Part shown: positions 58,920 to 64,000 of the stretch, piece after piece
Numbering within the stretch: the stretch's first letter is position 1
Layout: every line of letters begins with the position of its first letter
Assembly: GCF_001684965.1 (NCBI RefSeq)
Contig: NZ_MAYG01000001.1
Span: 2,666,001-2,730,000 of the forward strand
Direction of reading: 5' to 3'
DNA length: 64,000 nt
Origin: Chryseobacterium arthrosphaerae
Lineage (GTDB): Bacteria > Bacteroidota > Bacteroidia > Flavobacteriales > Weeksellaceae
Made by a program: the position numbers and the translations under genes
Notes under the pieces: model-generated
Seen by the model: only the letters and a program-made list of their open reading frames with translations
Told to the model about the DNA's origin: nothing
Database searches by the model: none

Positions 58920-59369
58920 TTACAGCACCTCCACAATTTTCTGGTGAATCTTATTCAGGGTAAATTCATCTCCGGATTTCATTCCCATCATTTTTCTGGC
59001 CATAGGACTTTCAGGGGAAATGGCATAGAAACGGTCGCCTTCAAAAAAGAACTCACCTAATGAAACTGAAATATAAAAACGGGCTTTATTGGTAATCACC
59101 AGTGATCCCAGCTGTACTCTTTCTGTAGCAGTATTGAGGACTTTTGCCATATTCCGTCTCAGATCATTCAATGCACCGAGCTGGCGCTGCATCTGATAGA
59201 TCTCTTCCTGCATCTCTTCCCTCATGCTGTCATACTTCGGAGTTTTTTTGATGTCACGGCTGGCTTCCAGAGTAAATTCGATAAAATTTTTAAGTTTCTC
59301 AATTTTCTCTGCAATGGTGTTTTTTACAAAATCCCTGATATCACTTTTTTCAAATACAATCTTCTCCAT
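58920..59369 (-). CDS. GreA/GreB-like transcription factor with altered tip
   Basis: This 149-aa protein has the Gre layout: an N-terminal antiparallel coiled coil (about 1-75) and a C-terminal FKBP-like domain with VQLGSLVITNKARFYISVSLG and SPMARKMMGMKSGDEF, the latter close to the Gre signature SPIARAL.G...GDEV. In GreA the coil tip reads DLSENAEY, with two acidic residues needed for RNA cleavage. Here the aligned stretch is DIKKTPKY (39-46), with Lys in place of E44 and E47. It probably binds the RNA polymerase secondary channel without full cleavage activity. The separate canonical greA is expected elsewhere. Confidence 0.78.
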   Translation of the reverse strand: MEKIVFEKSDIRDFVKNTIAEKIEKLKNFIEFTLEASRDIKKTPKYDSMREEMQEEIYQMQRQLGALNDLRRNMAKVLNTATERVQLGSLVITNKARFYISVSLGEFFFEGDRFYAISPESPMARKMMGMKSGDEFTLNKIHQKIVEVL

Positions 59370-59443
59370 ACAATCGATTCTTTATATAAAGATAATATTT
59401 TTAGAATAATAATTTATATTTTCGTCACTTCATAAAAAAACTA

Positions 59444-59890
59444 ATGATCCATAGAATTTTAAATCAGTTTTCCTTCAAAGGAAGAATCACCAGAGGGCAG
59501 TATGTGGTTTCCCTTATTATCTTTTACGTATTCGTATATCCTTTAACGTTGATTGAAAAGCATTACGAACTGTCAGAAGACGGAAAAGGAATCGTAGGGC
59601 TTTTTATAATCCCTTTTATTATTTTTATTTTAGTGAAAGGCGCAAGAAGATGCCATGACAGAGGCAACAGCGGATTGTATCAGTTTATTCCGGGTTATTT
59701 TTTCTTTATGGTATTTGGCGACAGTGATTACGGAGTCAATAAATATGGTCCCAATCCGAAAGGTGAAGGTAATGATACCTTCAACACCACTACAGATCAG
59801 TTTCAGAATGCATTAATGAGTACTATGCTGCACAGCGATCACTGCAGACATTGCGGGCATCAGCACTGCAGCTGTAATAAAAGAAGGTAA
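59444..59890 (+). CDS. DUF805 membrane protein with Cys/His-rich C-terminal tail
   Basis: This 148-aa protein has the DUF805 core (FSFKGRITRGQYVVSLIIFY, VKGARRCHDRGNSGLYQFIPGYFFFMVFGDSD, NKYGPNPKG) with two to three TM helices. After residue 125 comes an unusual tail, LHSDHCRHCGHQHCSCNKRR, holding five His and four Cys within 15 residues, suited to bind zinc, copper or another soft metal. The DUF805 family has no firm function. A strong terminator follows. Confidence 0.85.
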   Translation: MIHRILNQFSFKGRITRGQYVVSLIIFYVFVYPLTLIEKHYELSEDGKGIVGLFIIPFIIFILVKGARRCHDRGNSGLYQFIPGYFFFMVFGDSDYGVNKYGPNPKGEGNDTFNTTTDQFQNALMSTMLHSDHCRHCGHQHCSCNKRR

Positions 59891-59902
59891 CCTGTTTCCC
59901 AT

Positions 59903-59930
59903 AAAAAAGACTGCTTTCAAAGCAGTCTTT
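59903..59930. terminator. Rho-independent terminator between convergent genes
   Basis: The stem AAAAGACTGCTTT / AAGCAGTCTTTT has a minimal loop and runs on both sides, 12 nt past the DUF805 stop. It also faces the SRPBCC gene. Confidence 0.85.
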
Positions 59931-59959
59931 TGTTATATAATAAGTTCAGGAAATACTTT

Positions 59960-60484
59960 TTATTTCTCTGCAATTTTCTTGAGATCATTCAATCCCTGGC
60001 CGAACATTTTATCCATATTACTGTTCATCATAGGCTTCATCACTTTCATCATGGTGGTCAGTTCGTTATCAATCATCCAGGTTACTTTGGTTCCGCTTCC
60101 TTCGGGTGTCAGTATAAAATTACATTTAGCCATTCCTTCAAATGGTTTAATGAAATGAAGCTGAGTCCCCATTTTTTCATTCGGAACGATCTCAGTAATG
60201 GACTGTTCACCTTCACTGTCATCACCTTTCCAGTGGTAAGAATCTCCTATCTTATCGCCTTCCCCGGAATAAATGACGGAAAAGTTTTTTATTTCTTTAG
60301 AAAAAGGATCCCAGGTATTGTATGCCTTTAAAGAGCCTACGTGCTGCCATACTTTCTCTTTCGGAGCATTGATGACGATGGATTTTTCATAGTGGTAATC
60401 TTTACTGAAAGCCAGCATGGCAATTACGGCATATATTACCACCAGCAGAATGATGGCACCAATGATTTTTAAGAGTGTTTTCAT
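59960..60484 (-). CDS. SRPBCC-domain protein (polyketide cyclase/START-like)
   Basis: This 174-aa protein has an N-terminal TM helix (LLKIIGAIILLVVIYAVIAML, about 3-24) and an SRPBCC lipid-binding domain (YHYEKSIVINAPKEKVWQHVGSLKAYNTWDPFSKE, ILTPEGSGTKVTWMIDNELT). The fold binds hydrophobic ligands; this group is common in bacteria with unknown ligands. It is single and membrane-anchored, facing the periplasm or cytosol (not determined). Confidence 0.85.
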   Translation of the reverse strand: MKTLLKIIGAIILLVVIYAVIAMLAFSKDYHYEKSIVINAPKEKVWQHVGSLKAYNTWDPFSKEIKNFSVIYSGEGDKIGDSYHWKGDDSEGEQSITEIVPNEKMGTQLHFIKPFEGMAKCNFILTPEGSGTKVTWMIDNELTTMMKVMKPMMNSNMDKMFGQGLNDLKKIAEK

Positions 60485-60697
60485 AGTCTATTGATTTAAG
60501 GTTGTATTTAAAATGATCAATATATCGATATCTGTTTTCAAAATTAAATATTCCTGCATCACTCCCACTTTCCATATGACAAGATTATATAAAGATAAGG
60601 TATTTTTGTCATACCCTGATATTCGGGCATTATTTTTGAGCATTTCAGTTCTGATTCCCGATGAATCATTAAATTTACCTTATATAAAAATTGAAAA

Positions 60698-62716
60698 ATG
60701 AATATTTTAACAGAGAAATTCAATACACCATACCATTCAGCACCATTCGATACTATCAAAAATGAAGATTATCTTCCAGCTTTTAAGGAATTGATCCAAC
60801 AATCGGAAGCAGAAATTGATGCCATTGTCAATAATCCTGAAGCGCCCACTTTTGAAAACGTGATTGAGGCTCTGGCTTATTCCGGAGAACAGCTGGACAT
60901 CGTATCCAATATATTCTTCAATCTGAATTCTGCAGAGACCAGTGATGAGATCCAGCAGATCGCACAGGAAGTTTCCCCGATCCTGACAGAATATTCTTCA
61001 AAGATCTCGCAAAACGAAGCCCTTTTCAGTAAAATCAAAAAAGTATATGATGAAAAGGAAAAATACAACCTCAATGAAGAGCAGGAAATGCTTTTGAATG
61101 AAACGTATAAAGGTTTTGTAAGAAGCGGTGCTTTACTCAATGAAGAAGATAAGGAGAAATTAAAGAACATCAGCATGGATCTTTCTTTAAAATCGTTACA
61201 GTTCGGACAGAATGTACTGGCCTCTACGAATGCTTATTTTAAGCATATCACCAATAAAGAAGACCTTGCAGGAATTCCTGAAGCCATTATTGAGCAATAT
61301 GCCGAGGAAGCCAAAGAAAGAAATCTTGACGGCTGGGTTGTCACCTTACAATATCCAAGCTATATCCCGTTCATGACTTATGCTGAAAACCGTGAACTGA
61401 GAAAGGAACTTGCACTGGCTAACGGTAAAAAATCTTTTGACGGCGGAGAATATGACAACCAGAATATGATCAAGGAGCTTCTGAATTTAAAACAACAAAA
61501 AGCAGTTCTTTTAGGATATAAAGATTATGCAGATTTTGTTCTTGAAGAAAGAATGGCCAAATCTCCGGTAAAGGTTTTCGATTTCCTGAACGAGCTTTTA
61601 ACCAAAGCAAAACCTTATGCTGATAAAGAAATTGAAGAATTAAAATCCCTGGCAAAGGCCGACGGTATTGAAGATATGCAGAGCTATGACCATGCCTTCT
61701 ATGCTGAAAAGCTCCGTAAGCAAAAATTTGACCTGAATGATGAAGAACTGAAACCTTATTTCCCACTGAACCAGGTTCAGGATGCCGTTTTCGGACTGGC
61801 CGGAAAGCTTTTCGGATTGACTTTTGAAGAAAGGAATGATATTCCGAAATACCACGAAGAGGTAAAAGTTTATGAGGTAAAAGAGAACGGCACTTATAAG
61901 GCACTGCTGTATGTTGACTATTTTCCGAGAAAAGGGAAAAGAGCCGGAGCATGGATGACCAGCTATAAAAATCAGTACAAAAAGAACGGTGAAAATTCAC
62001 GTCCGCATATTTCTATTGTCTGCAACTTCAGTAAACCGACAAAAGATACGCCTAGCCTGCTGACCTTCCAGGAAGTAACGACCTTATTCCATGAATTCGG
62101 GCATGCTCTTCACGGAATGTTGGCTGACACTCAGTATCCTACTCTTTCCGGAACTTCTGTAAAATGGGATTTTGTGGAGCTTCCGTCTCAGTTCCTTGAA
62201 AACTTCTGCTATGAGCCTGAGTTCTTAAAGACTTTTGCGAAGCATTATAAAACGGGAGAAGTTCTTCCTGACGAAAAAATAGAAAAGATCGAGCAGTCTA
62301 AAAACTTTATGGAAGGCTACCAGACTCTAAGACAGTTAGGTTTCGGGCTTCTGGATATGAATTACCACACAAAAGCTGGAGAACTGGAGCACGAAAGTGT
62401 GAAAGACTTCGAGGATAAATATACCAAAGCTACTGCACTTTATCCTACCAATCCGGAAACAGCAATGAGCCCCAGTTTCTCTCATATTTTCCAGGGAGGT
62501 TATTCTGCAGGATATTATTCTTACAAATGGGCGGAAGTATTGGATGCCGATGCCTTCCAGTACTTTAAAGAAAACGGAATCTTCAATCCTGAAATTGCGG
62601 CAAAATATAAAGTACTGCTTTCTTCGGGAGGAACCAAAGATCCTATGGAACTCTATAAAAACTTCAGAGGAAGCGAGCCTAAAGTGGAGAGTTTGTTGAA
62701 AAGAGCTTTTGGATAA
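60698..62716 (+). CDS. M3 family metallopeptidase (peptidyl-dipeptidase Dcp/oligopeptidase type)
   Basis: This 672-aa zinc peptidase has the catalytic HEFGH (465-469) in TLFHEFGHALHG and the third ligand region VKWDFVELPSQFLENFCYE, with the Dcp-type substrate segment YSAGYYSYKWAEVLDADAF. It has no signal peptide, so it is cytosolic, degrading small peptides. Dcp and OpdA are both of this size; the tyrosine-rich SAGYYSYKW motif is common to both. Two -7-like TATTTTTG boxes lie upstream (60601 and 60631). Confidence 0.93.
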   Translation: MNILTEKFNTPYHSAPFDTIKNEDYLPAFKELIQQSEAEIDAIVNNPEAPTFENVIEALAYSGEQLDIVSNIFFNLNSAETSDEIQQIAQEVSPILTEYSSKISQNEALFSKIKKVYDEKEKYNLNEEQEMLLNETYKGFVRSGALLNEEDKEKLKNISMDLSLKSLQFGQNVLASTNAYFKHITNKEDLAGIPEAIIEQYAEEAKERNLDGWVVTLQYPSYIPFMTYAENRELRKELALANGKKSFDGGEYDNQNMIKELLNLKQQKAVLLGYKDYADFVLEERMAKSPVKVFDFLNELLTKAKPYADKEIEELKSLAKADGIEDMQSYDHAFYAEKLRKQKFDLNDEELKPYFPLNQVQDAVFGLAGKLFGLTFEERNDIPKYHEEVKVYEVKENGTYKALLYVDYFPRKGKRAGAWMTSYKNQYKKNGENSRPHISIVCNFSKPTKDTPSLLTFQEVTTLFHEFGHALHGMLADTQYPTLSGTSVKWDFVELPSQFLENFCYEPEFLKTFAKHYKTGEVLPDEKIEKIEQSKNFMEGYQTLRQLGFGLLDMNYHTKAGELEHESVKDFEDKYTKATALYPTNPETAMSPSFSHIFQGGYSAGYYSYKWAEVLDADAFQYFKENGIFNPEIAAKYKVLLSSGGTKDPMELYKNFRGSEPKVESLLKRAFG

Positions 62717-62742
62717 AATACATTCAGATATACTTCAAACCA

Positions 62743-63126
62743 ATGAACAGCATATCGCAAAGACTTGAAAACGTTAAAAAGCTTCAGGCTAAAAGGTGGC
62801 AGAATGAAGACCACTGGGATACTTTAAATGATCTTCTGATTAAAGAATTGGATGAAATTTTACTTATTGAGCCTGAGAATACCTCTGCACTCATCAATAT
62901 CGGCGCTATTTATTCTGATATGGGAGAAAATGAGAAAGCGCTGGAATATTTAAAAACGGCACTGAAACTGGGCTCAGAAGATAAAAATCTTTTTGTAAAC
63001 CTGGCTATTGTTATGATTTATATGGAGAAGCATCAGTCGGAATATTTAGAGTATCTTGAAGAAGTGGAAGATAAAGTGGAGAACCCTCTTACCTTTAAAG
63101 CGCATTTTGAACCGCAATCCCGTTAA
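62743..63126 (+). CDS. Small TPR protein
   Basis: This 127-aa soluble protein has at least two tetratricopeptide-like repeats (NTSALINIGAIYSDMGENEKALEYLKTALKLG and KNLFVNLAIVMIYMEKHQSEYLEYLEEVEDK). It follows the peptidase by 26 nt and precedes another small gene by 26 nt, so all may form one unit. It probably mediates protein contacts. Confidence 0.72.
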   Translation: MNSISQRLENVKKLQAKRWQNEDHWDTLNDLLIKELDEILLIEPENTSALINIGAIYSDMGENEKALEYLKTALKLGSEDKNLFVNLAIVMIYMEKHQSEYLEYLEEVEDKVENPLTFKAHFEPQSR

Positions 63127-63152
63127 GAAATTTCGGAGAATATCTTTTTTAA

Positions 63153-63566
63153 ATGATAACAGAAAACATATATAAACTGGCAGCAGCTTTTAATGAGTCA
63201 TTAAAAGCTGCTCTTGACAATATCGATACAGAAACAATCGGTAAAATATTAGACAACAGGGATTCTTCCACATTTTCAGATGTATGGATGGAGGCCTACC
63301 AGGCAGTTGAAGATAAAGTAACGGATGAAGAAACTGAAGACAAGATCAGTGATATCCGAAAAGAGATTTTTGTATCTATATTCAGATCTACAGGATCATC
63401 AGACTTGCCGGCTTATATTTCCGATGATTTCGGACTGATCAGTTCTTATTATATTCACGGTATCGAAAATAAATGGGTAACCAATTTACTTTTTACCTAT
63501 CTTAATCATCAGATTCCTCAGGGAGAGCTGATGGAAACGGATAAAACAATAGAAGAACTGATTTAA
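63153..63566 (+). CDS. Small acidic protein of unknown function
   Basis: This 137-aa acidic soluble protein (MITENIYKLAAAFNESLKAAL...) has no recognised motif, no signal and no TM. Codon use matches its neighbours and the gap to the preceding gene is 26 nt. The function is unknown. Confidence 0.65.
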   Translation: MITENIYKLAAAFNESLKAALDNIDTETIGKILDNRDSSTFSDVWMEAYQAVEDKVTDEETEDKISDIRKEIFVSIFRSTGSSDLPAYISDDFGLISSYYIHGIENKWVTNLLFTYLNHQIPQGELMETDKTIEELI

Positions 63567-63612
63567 AGAGCAAAGCTGAAAAAATTACCTGTAATTTTCA
63601 AAATAGCAGACC

Positions 63613-64000
63613 ATGACAACGATTGAACAACTTTATCAAACCCTGGATCAACGCCGCCGTCCCGAAGACGTCGCAGAAATGATTGTGGAGTTGATGAAAG
63701 GTCAGTTAGCTATTCATGAACTGGCAACGTTGAGTAAAGCTGCCAACCGTTCCCTGAAGAACAGTGTCTACGGATATACCTCAATGCTTGAAACATTTGG
63801 AAAAGCAGTGGGTGCAGAAAAGCAGATCAAAAAAGCCATTGAAATCTTCAGGATCAGCGAAAAAGAAAGTTCTTACCATACGGCAGATGGCATTGAAACA
63901 TTTCTGAATGAAGTTTCTCCCCTCATTCACAAGGATGTCGGGCAAAATGATTTCAGAAGCGACCGTCTGAATAAAGATCTGAGAAAACTGGCCGGGCTGG
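63613..64000 (+). CDS. Protein of unknown function (partial, runs off the window)
   Basis: An open frame from ATG 63613 with no stop before 64000 gives 129 codons (MTTIEQLYQTLDQRRRPEDVAEMIVELMK...). It looks helical, charged and soluble, with no signal. It follows the preceding small gene by 46 nt. I do not recognise the family from this N-terminal part. Confidence 0.6.
   Translation, partial: MTTIEQLYQTLDQRRRPEDVAEMIVELMKGQLAIHELATLSKAANRSLKNSVYGYTSMLETFGKAVGAEKQIKKAIEIFRISEKESSYHTADGIETFLNEVSPLIHKDVGQNDFRSDRLNKDLRKLAGL

Overview
The window looks like a chromosomal segment of a Chryseobacterium-type flavobacterium (Bacteroidota, Weeksellaceae). The sequence is AT-rich. Many genes are preceded by the Bacteroidota -7 promoter box TAnnTTTG, one secreted protein ends in a type IX secretion sorting domain, and the RNR, RpoN, DUF1573 and TPR-AraC genes have flavobacterial forms. 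I see no tRNA or rRNA gene, phage, insertion sequence or CRISPR array. The one structural RNA gene is rnpB.

Region by region. (1) 1-11233, all minus strand: a surface-polysaccharide operon in the order WbpM/PglF-type dehydratase, Wza-like lipoprotein, Wzc-like co-polymerase/kinase, wbpA, an L-2-hydroxyglutarate oxidase (lhgO), wbpE, wbpD, wbpB, wbpI (cut by the window edge). The five wbp genes are the full route from UDP-GlcNAc to UDP-ManNAc(3NAc)A. The lhgO between wbpA and wbpE is the most interesting item in the window, because WbpB is known to dispose of its reducing equivalents on 2-oxoglutarate, producing 2-hydroxyglutarate. (2) 11834-16302: recX, glyA, a thioredoxin-reductase-like flavoprotein with a clear promoter/operator, and a GT39-type membrane glycosyltransferase. 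(3) 16522-21202: a MacAB-like ABC efflux operon (ATPase, two permeases, adaptor). (4) 21628-24735: nrdB, a small gene, and nrdA, a ribonucleotide reductase resembling class Id, with a DnaA box upstream. (5) 25039-33708: a T9SS-exported EF-hand/LRR protein, DUF72, an outer-membrane barrel protein, HD hydrolase, alpha/beta hydrolase, ribokinase-like kinase and DUF4241.

(6) 33802-44952: housekeeping genes valS, a DUF1573 protein, ppk2, rnpB, an ECF sigma factor with a membrane partner, an acyl-CoA ligase, rpoN and asnS. A 102-bp direct repeat lies between the ligase and rpoN. (7) 45621-53914: a regulatory and lipid-related region with a TPR-AraC regulator, a minus-strand desaturase operon with an LA_2272-type surface-repeat protein, a divergent pair of overlapping regulators (HTH then AraC), an SDR oxidoreductase and another AraC regulator. 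The intergenic DNA here carries inverted and direct repeats that look like operators. (8) 54004-64000: a serine hydrolase, rpsP-rimM (S16 with a long acidic tail), nitroreductase, a DoxX-like protein, a GreA-like protein with a basic tip, a DUF805 protein with a Cys/His tail, an SRPBCC protein, an M3 metallopeptidase and a group of small unknown genes running off the end.

Rho-independent terminators are well formed and frequent and help set operon limits. Start sites were moved from the longest possible frame wherever a downstream ATG fits a signal peptide, domain start or promoter better. All functions are read from motifs and remembered families; no database search was possible.
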